64,000 nt of DNA from an uncultured Steroidobacter sp. (GCA_937864115.1 CALMII010000041.1:31045-95044); one strand, 5' to 3'. Shown: positions 9,262-18,284, counted from the stretch's first letter. Notes: generated by a model from the letters alone, not told the origin. Program-made: numbers and translations.

Positions 9262-10068
9262 ATGGGCCTGAAGGATTGGATCATTCAGTACAGTCCCCTC
9301 TCTTACTGGCTGGTCGCCTTCATCGTGACCGGCTTCGCCGTGGCCCTCTATCGCGGCTGGTTCAAGGCCCGCAAGATCCAGCCCAAGGGCTTCAAGTGGA
9401 CCATCTTCCGCAACGAAGCCATCTACGGAACCATCAACGTCGCGGTGTCTTCGACCTTCCTGGTGTGGATCACCAAGGTCGGCACGGAATCGGGCGTCAT
9501 CGCCTTCCATCACGAGCCGGCCGCGTGGTGGGTGATCGCGCTCGAATACGCCCTGTACTTCTTCCTGTTCGACACCTGGTTCTACTGGCTGCATCGCTGG
9601 ATGCACAACGAGCCGTTCTATTCGCTGATCCACAAGATTCATCACAAGTCGACGTCGCCCAACCTGCTGACGACGATCTCGGTCAATCCGCTCGAATCGC
9701 TGGTCAACGGCGGCTTCGTGCCGCTGTTCACCGCCGTGTTCACGGTCCACAGCGAGACCATGCTGCTGATCACGCCGACCAACATCATCATGGGCCTGTA
9801 CGTGCACTCGGGTTACGAGTTCCTGCCGCGCTGGTGGAACAAGACCTGGGCGACGAAGTGGTTCATCACCGCGACCTTCCACGATCAGCACCACAAATAC
9901 TTCCGCTGGAATTTCGGCGGCTACACGACGATCTGGGACTACGTCTGCAACACCAGGCGGACCAACTACGAGTCCGACTTCGACCAGATCAAGGCGCGTG
10001 CCGCCACATCGAAGGCCATCGCGCCGCCGGCCGTGGCTGCGCAGAGCAGCAGCGCGGCGCAGGGTTGA
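9262..10068 (+). CDS. sterol desaturase / fatty acid hydroxylase family membrane protein
   Basis: 268 aa, with hydrophobic segments at about 10-30, 50-70 and 85-105. The three histidine boxes of the membrane di-iron superfamily are present: HRWMH, HKIHHKS and HDQHHKY, which bind the two catalytic iron atoms. Members insert hydroxyl groups or double bonds into lipid or sterol carbons using O2. The C-terminal tail is Ala-rich. It is monocistronic, followed immediately by a large palindrome at 10085-10189. A second member of the family lies at 30436-31233. Exact substrate cannot be told from sequence. Confidence 0.88.
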   Translation: MGLKDWIIQYSPLSYWLVAFIVTGFAVALYRGWFKARKIQPKGFKWTIFRNEAIYGTINVAVSSTFLVWITKVGTESGVIAFHHEPAAWWVIALEYALYFFLFDTWFYWLHRWMHNEPFYSLIHKIHHKSTSPNLLTTISVNPLESLVNGGFVPLFTAVFTVHSETMLLITPTNIIMGLYVHSGYEFLPRWWNKTWATKWFITATFHDQHHKYFRWNFGGYTTIWDYVCNTRRTNYESDFDQIKARAATSKAIAPPAVAAQSSSAAQG

Positions 10069-10084
10069 GCCTGAAGAGGAAAAA

Positions 10085-10189
10085 GAATTTCCACGGGGAG
10101 GAATGGGGACACGGGGGACACGGGGACAAGAAATTTTCTGTTCCGAACCCCGTGTTCCCCGTGTCCCCATTCCTCCCCCGTGGAAATTC
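10085..10189. repeat. large imperfect palindrome (41/42-nt arms)
   Basis: Left arm 10085-10125 and right arm 10148-10189 are reverse complements with about one mismatch and one bulge, around a 22-nt loop that itself contains the palindrome AGAAATTTTCT. Arms are purine-rich on one strand (repeated GGGGACACGG units). It lies 16 bp after the hydroxylase stop and 37 bp before the panB stop, between converging genes, so it could serve as a two-way terminator. The length and regularity also fit a dispersed palindromic repeat family. Confidence 0.8.
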
Positions 10190-10226
10190 TTCTTTCTGAA
10201 CTCCGTGTGAAACTCCGTTTCCGTTC

Positions 10227-11045
10227 TCAGTAGCTGTGCTCCGGCCCCGGGAAGGAGCCGTCCTTCACCGCCTTCACGTACGCCTCGAACGCACCGCGGA
10301 TTCCGGTGCGGCTTTCGGCGAGGAAGTTCTTCACGAACTTCGGCACCTTGATGTCGGGCGGGGTGATGCCGAGCAGGTCGTGCATCACCATGATCTGTGC
10401 GTCGACGTGCCTGCCCGCGCCGATGCCGATGACGGGAATGCGCAGCTTCTCGGTGATGCGCTGGGCGAGCGGGGCGGGAATGGCTTCGAGCAGCAGCAGG
10501 CTCGCGCCGGCCTGTTCGAGAAACAGTGCCTCGTCGAGAATGGTCTGTGCCTGATCGGGATCGCGGCCCTGGACGCGAAAGCCGCCGAAGCGGTTGATCG
10601 ACTGCGGCGTCAGGCCCATGTGCGCGCACACCGGAATGCCGCGTTCCACCAGCAGCCGCGTCGATTCCGCGATCCAGCGTCCGCCTTCCAGTTTCACGAC
10701 ATGCGCGCCGGCGCGCATGATCTGTGCGGCGTTCTCGAGCGTCAGGCCTTCCGAGTAGTAACTCATGAACGGCATGTCGCCCATGATCAGCGCGCCGCGA
10801 TTGCCGCGCCGCACGGTGTCGAGGTGATACAGGATGTTCTCCATCGTCACCGGCAGCGTCGAATCGTGACCCTGCACGACCATGCCGAGCGAATCGCCGA
10901 CCAGCAGGACTTCGACGCCGGCACTGCTGGCGATTTCCGCGAACGTGGCGTCGTACGCCGTGGCGCACGCAAAGCGTTCCGACTTGCGTTTGATTGCTTC
11001 GAGTGTCTTCAGCGTGACCTTGGCAACGGAACTGGTGCTGGACAT
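10227..11045 (-). CDS. panB: 3-methyl-2-oxobutanoate hydroxymethyltransferase
   Basis: 272 aa. It catalyses the first committed step of pantothenate synthesis: 5,10-methylene-THF plus alpha-ketoisovalerate gives ketopantoate. The hallmark segments are present: ATAYDATFA near the N-terminus, VGDSLGMVVQGHDSTLPVT with the Mg/substrate-binding residues, GAHVVKLEGG, and IPVIGIGAG followed by QIMVMHDLLG. Start taken at MSSTSSVAKV, which gives the normal family length; a longer open frame upstream is non-homologous. The usual partner panC is not adjacent. Divergent from the gene at 11299. Confidence 0.96.
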   Translation of the reverse strand: MSSTSSVAKVTLKTLEAIKRKSERFACATAYDATFAEIASSAGVEVLLVGDSLGMVVQGHDSTLPVTMENILYHLDTVRRGNRGALIMGDMPFMSYYSEGLTLENAAQIMRAGAHVVKLEGGRWIAESTRLLVERGIPVCAHMGLTPQSINRFGGFRVQGRDPDQAQTILDEALFLEQAGASLLLLEAIPAPLAQRITEKLRIPVIGIGAGRHVDAQIMVMHDLLGITPPDIKVPKFVKNFLAESRTGIRGAFEAYVKAVKDGSFPGPEHSY

Positions 11046-11298
11046 GGCGATCTCCCGTGGCGTGCGGCGGCAGGGTCGGCAGAAAAGCCTGCGCATGGTA
11101 CAGGCAGGCGCGGGCACACGCCGCGGATGCGTGTGAACTGGATCACAGGCATCCGGTCGCGATTGCTCGAATACGCCCTGTCGCCGCTCAGGCATTTCCC
11201 TCGAGAACGGGCTTCTGTTCAAGGACCTAGAAATCGCTCGCGGAATTCGCCCGGGCGGCTCACTAGCGTACGCGGCGTTCACGGCTCCCGGGTTCGAA

Positions 11299-11886
11299 AT
11301 GCGCGCGCCAATGCTGCTCGCGGTCGCTGTGCTGACCGCTGTTCCTGCTGTATCCGCTCTTGCCGACACCGGCTACTCGGCGACGGTCAGGCAATCCTAT
11401 GCACCCGTGGCCGCCATCAAGCGGGTTGCGATCCTGCCATCGATGTGTCCGGACACCGTCGAGTGCGCCGAGGTCGAGAAGGAGTTCGCGAAGTCGATGC
11501 GCGATGCAGCCGGCCTCGAGTTCGTGCCTTCGGCCACCGTGCGGGGCGTCATGCAGGACGCCCAGATCGCGGCGATCAACTACGAGACCCGCTACATCCT
11601 CGCAGAGAGTCTGAAGGTCAATGCCTTCGTCACGCTCGACGTGCGGCAGGCGGCCGTGGAGAAGGGCGAAACGACCTACGTGAAAATGGGCGTGTCGAAG
11701 CTGCCGCAGGAAGGGGCGACGATCAAGCATGTGCAGCTGGCGCTGCAGATGGTGGCCAACGACGGCAAGGTGCTGCTCGATGCCACGGGCGAGGCGCATC
11801 TCACCAATTCCATGCGCGGGCTGACCGGCATTGCCGAACGGGTGTGCGAGCAGATGATCGAGGCGTCCGTGTCGAAGCGCGATTGA
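11299..11886 (+). CDS. periplasmic protein of unknown function
   Basis: 195 aa with a signal peptide (MRAPMLLAVAVLTAVPAVSA, cleavage near ALA-DT). The mature part starts like proteins with a CsgG/LpoB-like alpha-beta fold (AAIKRVAILPSMCPDT, then a later LRL-type strand VQLALQMV), suggesting an envelope accessory protein, but I cannot name a family. Two Cys residues (CPDTVEC) could form a disulfide. Monocistronic, divergent from panB. Confidence 0.75.
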   Translation: MRAPMLLAVAVLTAVPAVSALADTGYSATVRQSYAPVAAIKRVAILPSMCPDTVECAEVEKEFAKSMRDAAGLEFVPSATVRGVMQDAQIAAINYETRYILAESLKVNAFVTLDVRQAAVEKGETTYVKMGVSKLPQEGATIKHVQLALQMVANDGKVLLDATGEAHLTNSMRGLTGIAERVCEQMIEASVSKRD

Positions 11887-11955
11887 CCGGTTCCCTTCAC
11901 GGCGATCGACACGGAGCTGGCGGAAAATAGCGCTGGCGGGGGCAATCCAGCCCAA

Positions 11956-12522
11956 TCAGCGATTCGGCTTGTACGAGAACTTCTGCCCCGCCACCGTCGC
12001 CTCGTACATCAGACCGCCCTTGGCGACCGTGAACACGGCCAGGCCCTCCTGATAGCCTCCCGCGGTCGCCGCATTGTGTTTGGTGCCGCTGGCTCCCGCG
12101 CCCGAACCGGCAGTCGATGCGGACGCCGATGCGCTTGCAGTGATCGCTGTCGCATGCACCGTCGCCGCGAGTTCGAAATTGCCGGCCGTGAACTTGTCGA
12201 AGGCCGCCTTGTTCTCGAAAAAGATGATCTCGCTGAAGGCCTCGCCGCCGGCCTGGAAGCCGATGCTCAGCTGCGTGATCGACGTGTCGCCCACGTACTT
12301 GCCGTGCTGATACACGCGACCGGTGCCATGCGCGGCGCCAACCACCAGGCCGCCCTTGCCGACCGTGGGAAACACCGCATAGCCGTACGACTTGTTGAAG
12401 AACTCGGCACTCTTGCCGGCTTTCTTGAACACGTTGATGGTGTCGACGTACTCATCGGCATGCGCCGCGACGGCGAAGAGCATCGTCAGGCTGAGCATCA
12501 CCGTGGAAAGAATGGATTTCAT
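11956..12522 (-). CDS. YSC84-like lipid-binding domain protein, secreted
   Basis: 188 aa with a clear signal peptide ending AHA. The mature sequence follows the bacterial YSC84 (Ysc84/SH3YL1) pattern: FNKSYGYAVFPTVGKGGLVVG, then GTGRVYQHGKYVGD and the C-terminal AVFTVAKGGLMYEATVAGQ. A low-complexity Ala/Ser/Gly stretch (about 125-150) interrupts the domain. Family members bind phosphoinositides in eukaryotes; the bacterial role is unknown. Start chosen at the MKSIL signal peptide with GGGAG upstream; the longer frame upstream is antisense to the next gene. Confidence 0.85.
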   Translation of the reverse strand: MKSILSTVMLSLTMLFAVAAHADEYVDTINVFKKAGKSAEFFNKSYGYAVFPTVGKGGLVVGAAHGTGRVYQHGKYVGDTSITQLSIGFQAGGEAFSEIIFFENKAAFDKFTAGNFELAATVHATAITASASASASTAGSGAGASGTKHNAATAGGYQEGLAVFTVAKGGLMYEATVAGQKFSYKPNR

Positions 12523-12741
12523 GGAACGCTCTCCCGGGAGTGGTTGAACGGCTAGTAGGTCGCAGGGCGGCAGGCCTCGCAAGTCAGGAACTACACCGAC
12601 ACCGGGTCGGTTTCCTGCGCGCATAACGTGCCGTCGGCTCGAACGGTTCCGGGGTGGCGGCGCGGATGTCTGCGAAAAGCCAATCTTGCAAACGATGCGG
12701 GTATGCGGGATCTTCGGCCGGGCCACACCGGAGGTCGCGAC

Positions 12742-13488
12742 ATGGGTGTCTTCGGAAGCCTCGCCCGCAATTCCTATCGCGCCGTTCTCGGCGGGTTGTC
12801 GTTCCAGCGATATCGTCACTGTCCCATGTGCGGCTGGTCCGGATTCCAGTTCCTGCCGGTGAAGCCGGGTCCGTTCTTTCGCTTCGATGCGGTGTGTCCT
12901 CACTGCCGCTCGGCCGAACGGCATCGGCTCGCCTACGTCCTCCTCAAGGATCGTCTGCCGACGCAGCTCGGCGCGATGCTGCATTTCGCGCCGGAGCCCT
13001 GCGTGCAGCGCTGGCTGGAACCGATGAGCAGCGACTATCACACCGCGGACCTGTCGCAGCCGCATGTCATGCACAAGATCGACATCACCGCGATGCCCTT
13101 CCCCGATGCCAGCTTCGATTTCGTGTGGTGCTCGCACGTACTCGAGCACGTGCCCGACGACCGCAAGGCCATGCGCGAGATTGCCCGCGTGCTGCGGCCG
13201 CGCGGTATCGCCGTGATACAGGTGCCGCTGTGGGGTGCGATCACCCGGGAGGAACCGCTGGGCAGCGCGCGCGAGCGCATCCAGCAGTACTTCCAGGAAG
13301 ATCATGTCCGCCGTTACGGTGCGGACATCCGCGAGCGTCTCGGCGGCGCGGGACTCGACGTTCAGACGCTGCGTCTCGATGAAGTCGATCTCGACGTGGT
13401 CCTGCGTTACGGTCTGAGCGACCTGGCGGGAAGCGACATCTTTCTGACGCGCAAGGTCGAGTCCCGTGCGGCAGAGCTCGCGCAATAA
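12742..13488 (+). CDS. class I SAM-dependent methyltransferase with N-terminal zinc-ribbon
   Basis: 248 aa. An N-terminal CPMC...CPHC pair (residues about 28-58) looks like a zinc ribbon. The methyltransferase core is a Methyltransf_11 type: LHFAPEP replaces the common glycine loop, followed by DITAMPFPDASFDFVWCSHVLEHVPDD and the REIARVLRPRG helix. Substrate unknown. A perfect GGAGG sits 8-12 bases before the ATG at 12742, which decides the start over longer in-frame options. The gene is followed at 21 bp by an 82-aa unknown, probably in one transcript. Confidence 0.88.
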   Translation: MGVFGSLARNSYRAVLGGLSFQRYRHCPMCGWSGFQFLPVKPGPFFRFDAVCPHCRSAERHRLAYVLLKDRLPTQLGAMLHFAPEPCVQRWLEPMSSDYHTADLSQPHVMHKIDITAMPFPDASFDFVWCSHVLEHVPDDRKAMREIARVLRPRGIAVIQVPLWGAITREEPLGSARERIQQYFQEDHVRRYGADIRERLGGAGLDVQTLRLDEVDLDVVLRYGLSDLAGSDIFLTRKVESRAAELAQ

Positions 13489-13509
13489 TGCGACGAGGGG
13501 GCGAGCGCC

Positions 13510-13758
13510 ATGAACAATGTACCCGGGGACACCTGTCCCTTCGAATTCAATTTCGATCCGGCCACGTTCAAGGTCGGCGATACCGTGAGCTACCGGGTGC
13601 CGGAGCAGTTCGGCGACATGCCCTTCGTCGGGATTCTCGTGGCGGTGGGCGAGGACTGGGTCGAGATCTCGACCAACGATCCCACCGATCCGGATCGCCG
13701 CATGCGCGGCACGCGCGCGAGCCGGCCGGTGGTCAGTGCCAGGGAGGCGCTGGCCTGA
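13510..13758 (+). CDS. small unknown protein
   Basis: 82 aa, acidic, no membrane segment. It looks like a small beta domain (FKVGDTVSYRVPEQ, then PFVGILVAVGEDWVEISTNDP). A purine-rich ribosome site (GAGGGGGCGAG) precedes the ATG and it follows the methyltransferase by 21 bp, so it is probably expressed. Function unknown. Confidence 0.7.
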   Translation: MNNVPGDTCPFEFNFDPATFKVGDTVSYRVPEQFGDMPFVGILVAVGEDWVEISTNDPTDPDRRMRGTRASRPVVSAREALA

Positions 13759-13775
13759 TCTGCGTCTGCTTCTTC

Positions 13776-13830
13776 CTGCAGGTCAGGCTTTAGCCTGACG
13801 GTTTCAGGCCGGCTGAAGCCGGCCCCACAG
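13776..13830. repeat. two-hairpin repeat, copy 1
   Basis: Unit: hairpin GTCAGGCT-TTAGCCTGAC followed by hairpin GGCCGGCTGAAGCCGGCC and the end CCCACAG. It lies between the converging 3' ends of the 82-aa gene and the esterase gene, so it could terminate both transcripts. Confidence 0.9.
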
Positions 13831-13838
13831 GAGAAGCG

Positions 13839-14927
13839 CTACCTGGCAAGCTGCAGATGTTTCTGAAAGAACCGCGTCATCACATCGAACGCCTCGCGCG
13901 ATTCCGGCAGGTCGATGTTGTAGAAGAACGCGTGGCCCAGTCCATCCCACAGGTGCAGATCGGCCTCCACGCCCGCCTTGACGAGTTCGCGGTGCGTGTT
14001 GATCGTGGCGCTCATCTCCATGGCGCGCGAAGCGGTGATCAGTAGCGTCGGCGGAAAGCGCTGCAGGACCTGCGGTGCGAGTACCGGCGAGGCGAGCGGA
14101 TTGTCGAGATCGGCATCGGCGAAGTAGTTGCGCGGCGACGTCGCTCGCGGCGGTAGCGCAGCGAACGGCCGTGCGTAGGCGCGGCTGTCGCCGCCCCAGC
14201 GGGCATCGGCGGACGCGCAGAAGATGCCCAGCGCTGCCGGCCGCGGCAGCTTTTCCTTGTCGAACCACGCCATCGATTCGGCAGCGAGCAAGCCGCCCGC
14301 CGAACAGCCGAAGATCGCGATGTCTTCCGGCTTGTACGTCTTCAGCAGTTCGCGATAGACGATCGCGACATCTTCGCTGGCCGCAGGGAAGGTCGTTTCC
14401 GGCGCCTGCCGGTACGTGATGCTGACGATCTCGACCTGCGCCAGCGCGGCGAGCGGAATCGATTCGACCATTCCCGTCGAGCCCGCTTCGCCCATGACGA
14501 ATCCGCCGCCCGGCAGGTTGAGCAGGATCTTGCGCCTGTTGGCCGCGGGAATCGCCTTGACCGGCGTGGCGTACACGGCGGGCACGCCGGCGATCGTCGT
14601 CGTGCGCATCGTGACCGGATACAGGTCGACCAGATGCCTGGTGCGCGCCCCCATGAGTTCCGGCATGCGCTTGCGCAGTTCGCTGACCTTGCCGCTGGCC
14701 AGCGCCTGCAGCATGCCGGCTTCCTGATCCGTCGGTTGTCTTGGCAACGACGCTTTCGCCGGATCGCTCAGATAGATCGACGGCGGCAGGCTGAAGGACG
14801 GAACCACCACGGTGCCGTCGGGCTCGATCGTGCCCGTGTCGTTCTGGGCGTGCGCGAGTCCCCACAGACTCGATGCGACAACGACTGCGCAGTACGCGCC
14901 ACGAAATCCTGATCCTGGTGACAGCAT
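13839..14927 (-). CDS. exported alpha/beta hydrolase (HSL-type esterase)
   Basis: 362 aa with an N-terminal signal peptide ending AHA. The oxyanion-hole motif is NLPGGGFVMG (HGG-like, with P in place of H), the nucleophile elbow is GCSAGG, and the acid/base residues are plausible in the C-terminal SRAMEMS and DGLGHAFF segments. This is the hormone-sensitive-lipase class that hydrolyses short esters or lactones. The HGGG-to-PGGG change is noted but occurs in the class. Converges on the methyltransferase pair with repeat copy 1 between. Confidence 0.88.
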   Translation of the reverse strand: MLSPGSGFRGAYCAVVVASSLWGLAHAQNDTGTIEPDGTVVVPSFSLPPSIYLSDPAKASLPRQPTDQEAGMLQALASGKVSELRKRMPELMGARTRHLVDLYPVTMRTTTIAGVPAVYATPVKAIPAANRRKILLNLPGGGFVMGEAGSTGMVESIPLAALAQVEIVSITYRQAPETTFPAASEDVAIVYRELLKTYKPEDIAIFGCSAGGLLAAESMAWFDKEKLPRPAALGIFCASADARWGGDSRAYARPFAALPPRATSPRNYFADADLDNPLASPVLAPQVLQRFPPTLLITASRAMEMSATINTHRELVKAGVEADLHLWDGLGHAFFYNIDLPESREAFDVMTRFFQKHLQLAR

Positions 14928-15098
14928 TTCTGTTTTCCCCCGATCGTTCGTTGCAGGACGGCCGAAGCGTACCAGCTCGACGGCTTCGCTTCGGAAGCGT
15001 CGTGAGGTCGCGTCATAGCAAGGAATGCGACGATCCTCCGGAACCTTTCACTTCGCGTTCGTCACTAAGGCATCACCTCGATCATCAAGGATGCCGTC

Positions 15099-16091
15099 AT
15101 GGTCAGATTCTGCGCGGGCGTGGTTTCGTTGCTGTTTGTCGCGGCACCCGATGCGGCAGAGCCGGAGACGACGGAAACACCTACGGCGGAGATCGTGCTC
15201 GTGACAGGCGAACAGCCGGGGCCGGCGCTATGGCAGGTGTCCTCCGGCGATCACGATTTGTGGATCCTCGGCAAGGTCGCGCCGCTGCCGGCCAGGGTGC
15301 AGTGGCGCTCGAAGCAGTTCGAGCACGTACTCGCGAACTCACAGGAGCTGCTGCTGGACCGGACGGGCGGACGTCGGCCCGACAAGCAGCAGGCGGCCGC
15401 GGAGAGGAAGGCGTCGAAGCTGCCTCGCGGTCAGACGCTGGAGGATCTGATTTCTCCGGAACTGTATGCGAGAGCGACATCGGCCAGAGCCCTGTTCGGC
15501 GACCGTTCCAGCATCGACAAGCTGCATCCTTTCGATGCGGCGAATCGCGTGGGGATGAGTGCGATCAGAGCGCTGGATCTGAAAGTGATGACGGCGAGCA
15601 TCGAGGCCGAGAAGCTCGCGCGGAAGGCTGGCGTCAAAGTGACGTCCATTGCGACGCCCTGGCCGTACGATGCTTATCTGTGGAGCCTCGAACACGGTTC
15701 GGCCGTTCCCTGTCTGGAGGAAGCCGTCGAGACCGTCGAAGACGGTGGCGCCGGGATGCTGCGCCTCGCGAATGCGTGGTCGGTAGGCGACATCGAAGCG
15801 CTGCGGCAGCTCGTGCCGTTGTACGCGCACGAGTCGCGGCAGCTGCCCCTTTCCGACGAGCCGGCGACCCGCCCTCATGAAGCCGACAAATGCACCGCTG
15901 CACTGCTTGGCGAACAGCCGGCGAGCGACTTCATCGCCGCACATACCGCGCTGCTGGTGACGGAATCCGAGCGCGTGCTGAGAGACAACCGCAGCACCAT
16001 TGCCGTGGTCTCGATCGCCGACCTGTTTGCGCCGGACGGCTTCCTGGCCGAACTGCGCCAGCGAGGATACGAGGTGATCGAGCCGCAGTAG
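15099..16091 (+). CDS. TraB/GumN-family protein, exported
   Basis: 330 aa with a short signal-like N-terminus. The opening of the mature domain (PALWQVSSGDHDLWILGKV) matches the GumN/TraB family, in which this stretch carries the conserved Trp and Gly residues. Bacterial members are thought to be metal-dependent proteases or accessory secreted factors, but the reaction is unproven. Start at 15099 is preceded by AAGGA. It converges on an 89-aa gene with repeat copy 2 between them. Confidence 0.8.
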   Translation: MVRFCAGVVSLLFVAAPDAAEPETTETPTAEIVLVTGEQPGPALWQVSSGDHDLWILGKVAPLPARVQWRSKQFEHVLANSQELLLDRTGGRRPDKQQAAAERKASKLPRGQTLEDLISPELYARATSARALFGDRSSIDKLHPFDAANRVGMSAIRALDLKVMTASIEAEKLARKAGVKVTSIATPWPYDAYLWSLEHGSAVPCLEEAVETVEDGGAGMLRLANAWSVGDIEALRQLVPLYAHESRQLPLSDEPATRPHEADKCTAALLGEQPASDFIAAHTALLVTESERVLRDNRSTIAVVSIADLFAPDGFLAELRQRGYEVIEPQ

Positions 16092-16121
16092 GCCGCCGGT
16101 CGTGACTGATTCGAGGCGCTT

Positions 16122-16192
16122 CTGTGGGTCAGGCTGTAGGTCAGGCTTCAGCCTGACTTCCGAAAACAGGCCGGCTGAAGCCGGCCCCACAG
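16122..16192. repeat. two-hairpin repeat, copy 2 (partly duplicated left end)
   Basis: Full unit from CTGTAGG to CCCCACAG at 16134-16192, preceded by a second, partial left end (GTGGGTCAGG at 16124). It sits between the converging GumN-like gene and the 89-aa gene. Confidence 0.88.
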
Positions 16193-16202
16193 CAAGAGGT
16201 AA

Positions 16203-16245
16203 GAGGCCCTCACCCTGACCCTCCCCGCGGAGGAGGGAGGAAAGG
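16203..16245. repeat. GC-rich palindromic repeat, second type
   Basis: Contains CCCTCCCCGCGGAGGAGGGAGG, an imperfect palindrome resembling the CCCTCNCCGC...GCGGNGAGGG elements common at gene ends in GC-rich Proteobacteria. Related copies lie near 30289 and 63945. Confidence 0.6.
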
Positions 16246-16254
16246 CGCAGGCCA

Positions 16255-16524
16255 CTAACGCCGGGCGTTGCGACGACGAGTACGTTGCTTTTCCGGCTTG
16301 AACGCCTGCAGCTGCAATTGCGCCGCTTCGAGCGCGGTCTCGAACGACGTGTAACCGCTCATCCGGTCGAACAGATCGCCGGTGGTCACGGGTTGATGGG
16401 TCGACCTCTCGTAGCCGAAGCCATGGGCCTCGGCAAAGATCCGCACATAGGCGCGGTCGTCATTGAGAAGGTCGACGAGTGTTCGCATCGTGGGGGTGGA
16501 ATGGTGCGTCAATCCAGCCGACAT
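16255..16524 (-). CDS. small unknown protein
   Basis: 89 aa. Composition is mixed with a basic C-terminus (KQRTRRRNARR) and no signal or membrane segment. Internal Met at residue 13 is an alternative start; neither has a strong ribosome site. It may be a nucleic-acid-binding peptide but nothing secure can be said. Confidence 0.55.
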   Translation of the reverse strand: MSAGLTHHSTPTMRTLVDLLNDDRAYVRIFAEAHGFGYERSTHQPVTTGDLFDRMSGYTSFETALEAAQLQLQAFKPEKQRTRRRNARR

Positions 16525-16671
16525 AATCTAAACGAAAGGCGTTCATCCGCAGTGAGAGGCAGGTCACATCGTCCATTGTCGATGTGAGACGTGCAGCAAC
16601 GCATCAGGCATTGCCTGTTTCGCAGTCATCTGGGCGCCGGGAGCCGGCCCGCCGTCTCGATCGCGTTGCGT

Positions 16672-17187
16672 TCAGAGCGGCTGCGCGCGGGTGACGAGCG
16701 GGGCGATCTTCTCCGCAGCGCCTTCGAGCAGGCGTTGTTCTTCTTCGGAATAGGTGTGCGCTTCGATCTTGCCGATGCCGAGCACGCCGAGCAGTTGCTG
16801 CTCCGCGCCGAAGATGGGCACGGCGATGGCGCCTTCCACGCCCGTCAGGCGCGCGCCCGGCTTGGCCTTGCCCGAGTCGTCCGTCTGCAGATTGCAGACC
16901 GTGACGTTCTGGACGGTCTCGGCGCACAGGCCGGCGATCCCCTTGCCGAAGGGGATTCGACTCGTGATCGGGACGAGAACCTCGGGGAGTCCGCGATAGG
17001 CGAGCAGGCGAAGTTCGCGGGTCGCGGCGTCGGCGCGATGGATCGTGCCGGTCGGAGCACCGAAGTGCGCGCCGAGGCGTTCCAGTGCGAAAGCGAGCCG
17101 CTCGCGCAGCGCGTCGAGGTCCTGTGCGCCTGCCCTGTCGGACTGTGCGAGGCGGGTTTCCAGATCGTGCAGCAGGGTGTTGGTCAT
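16672..17187 (-). CDS. GAF-domain protein
   Basis: 171 aa. A short helical N-terminus leads into one GAF domain (about 35-170): REL.LLAYRGLPE, then GIAGLCAETVQNVTVCNLQTDD and AIAVPIFGAEQQLLGVLGIGK. This resembles stand-alone GAF sensors, including free-methionine-sulfoxide-reductase-like proteins, but the Cys trio of that enzyme (fRMsr) is not evident. Located between the 89-aa gene and metR. Ligand unknown. Confidence 0.8.
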   Translation of the reverse strand: MTNTLLHDLETRLAQSDRAGAQDLDALRERLAFALERLGAHFGAPTGTIHRADAATRELRLLAYRGLPEVLVPITSRIPFGKGIAGLCAETVQNVTVCNLQTDDSGKAKPGARLTGVEGAIAVPIFGAEQQLLGVLGIGKIEAHTYSEEEQRLLEGAAEKIAPLVTRAQPL

Positions 17188-17245
17188 GAGGCAGTATTGC
17201 ATGAGGAGGCGGCGGGCAGGAATTCCAGATTGCCTGCCGCCGGGT

Positions 17246-18178
17246 TTACGTGCGACGGCCCTGCTTCCGAAGCCGCGTTGCGGCGGATCTGGAATTCTTC
17301 GACGCCCGCGCCAGTTCGAGAAACGCGCGCAGATAGTCGATGTCGCCATCGGCCTCGCGCACGCCGAGATGGATCTGCTTCGCGATTCCCTTCCTGCCGA
17401 GCCGTACCGGAACGATCGCCAGCTTCGCTGCATATTCCTCGACCAGCCAACGCGGCAGCGCCGTTACGCCGCGATGGCTCGCCACCATCTGCAGCAGGAT
17501 GTCGGTGGTTTCGATGACCTTGTGCTGTCGCGGCAGGATGCCGGCGGGCGAGAGGAACTGGTTGTAGATGTCGAGGCGATCGGTTTCGACCGGATAGGTG
17601 ATCAGGACTTCGTCCGCCAGCTGCTCCGGCACTACGTACGCCGCATCCTTCAGCGGATGCCGCGAGCCCACGACCAGCACCTGTTCGTAATCGAACACCG
17701 GTTCGAATTTCAGTCCGCGCCGGTGCAGCGGATCCGGCGTGACCAGCACGTCGATCTCGTAGCCGAACAGGGCGCCGATGCCGCCGAACTGGAACTTCTG
17801 TTTCACGTCGACATCGACGTCGGGCCAGCGGCTCAGGTACGGCGACACGATCTTCAGCAGCCATTGATAGCAGGGATGGCATTCCATGCCGATGCGCAGC
17901 GTGCCGCGGTCGCCCTTCGCATACTGGCGCATGCGCTCTTCGGCGTGATCGAGCTGCGGCAGCACGCGGTTCGCCACGGCCAGCAGATATTCGCCGGCCT
18001 GCGTGAGCCGCAGCGTGCGGCCTTCTCGATGCCAGATCTGCGTCGCGACATGCTGCTCGAGCTTGCGGACCGTGTGGCTGAGCGCCGACTGCGTCAGATG
18101 CAGTTTGTCCGCTGCCGCGGTCAGCGATCCGTGCCGGTCGACGGCGCGCACGATTTCCAGGTGGATTCTCTGCAGCAT
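17246..18178 (-). CDS. metR: LysR-family regulator of methionine synthesis
   Basis: 310 aa. N-terminal winged HTH (residues 17-37, SLTAAADKLHLTQSALSHTV) and a C-terminal substrate-binding domain. The sequence through ECHPCYQWLL and FGGIGALFGYEIDVLVTPDP is characteristic of MetR, which senses homocysteine and activates metE and metH. It is divergent from metE with 106 bp between, the classical arrangement. TGAA/TTCA half-sites lie in the gap. Confidence 0.93.
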   Translation of the reverse strand: MLQRIHLEIVRAVDRHGSLTAAADKLHLTQSALSHTVRKLEQHVATQIWHREGRTLRLTQAGEYLLAVANRVLPQLDHAEERMRQYAKGDRGTLRIGMECHPCYQWLLKIVSPYLSRWPDVDVDVKQKFQFGGIGALFGYEIDVLVTPDPLHRRGLKFEPVFDYEQVLVVGSRHPLKDAAYVVPEQLADEVLITYPVETDRLDIYNQFLSPAGILPRQHKVIETTDILLQMVASHRGVTALPRWLVEEYAAKLAIVPVRLGRKGIAKQIHLGVREADGDIDYLRAFLELARASKNSRSAATRLRKQGRRT

Positions 18179-18187
18179 GGCGATCCA

Positions 18188-18231
18188 TGAAGGGAACTAA
18201 TGGATGGCTGAAGTAATACCATTTTTCTTCA
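18188..18231. promoter_or_regulatory. candidate MetR-binding region between metR and metE
   Basis: TGAA occurs at 18188 and 18209 and TTCA at 18228, in the 106-bp divergent gap. MetR consensus is TGAA-N5-TTCA; here the half-sites are not exactly spaced, so only the half-sites are claimed. The surrounding sequence is the most AT-rich in the region. Confidence 0.5.
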
Positions 18232-18284
18232 TGCTGCCGCAGCCCTAGCATTTCCCGCGTTCACCTTTCCAAGGAACGCGACTC

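Noticed and set aside
18179..18284. Cobalamin or SAM riboswitch upstream of metE
   Set aside because: The gap is 106 bp and holds only MetR-like half-sites; no riboswitch core is visible.
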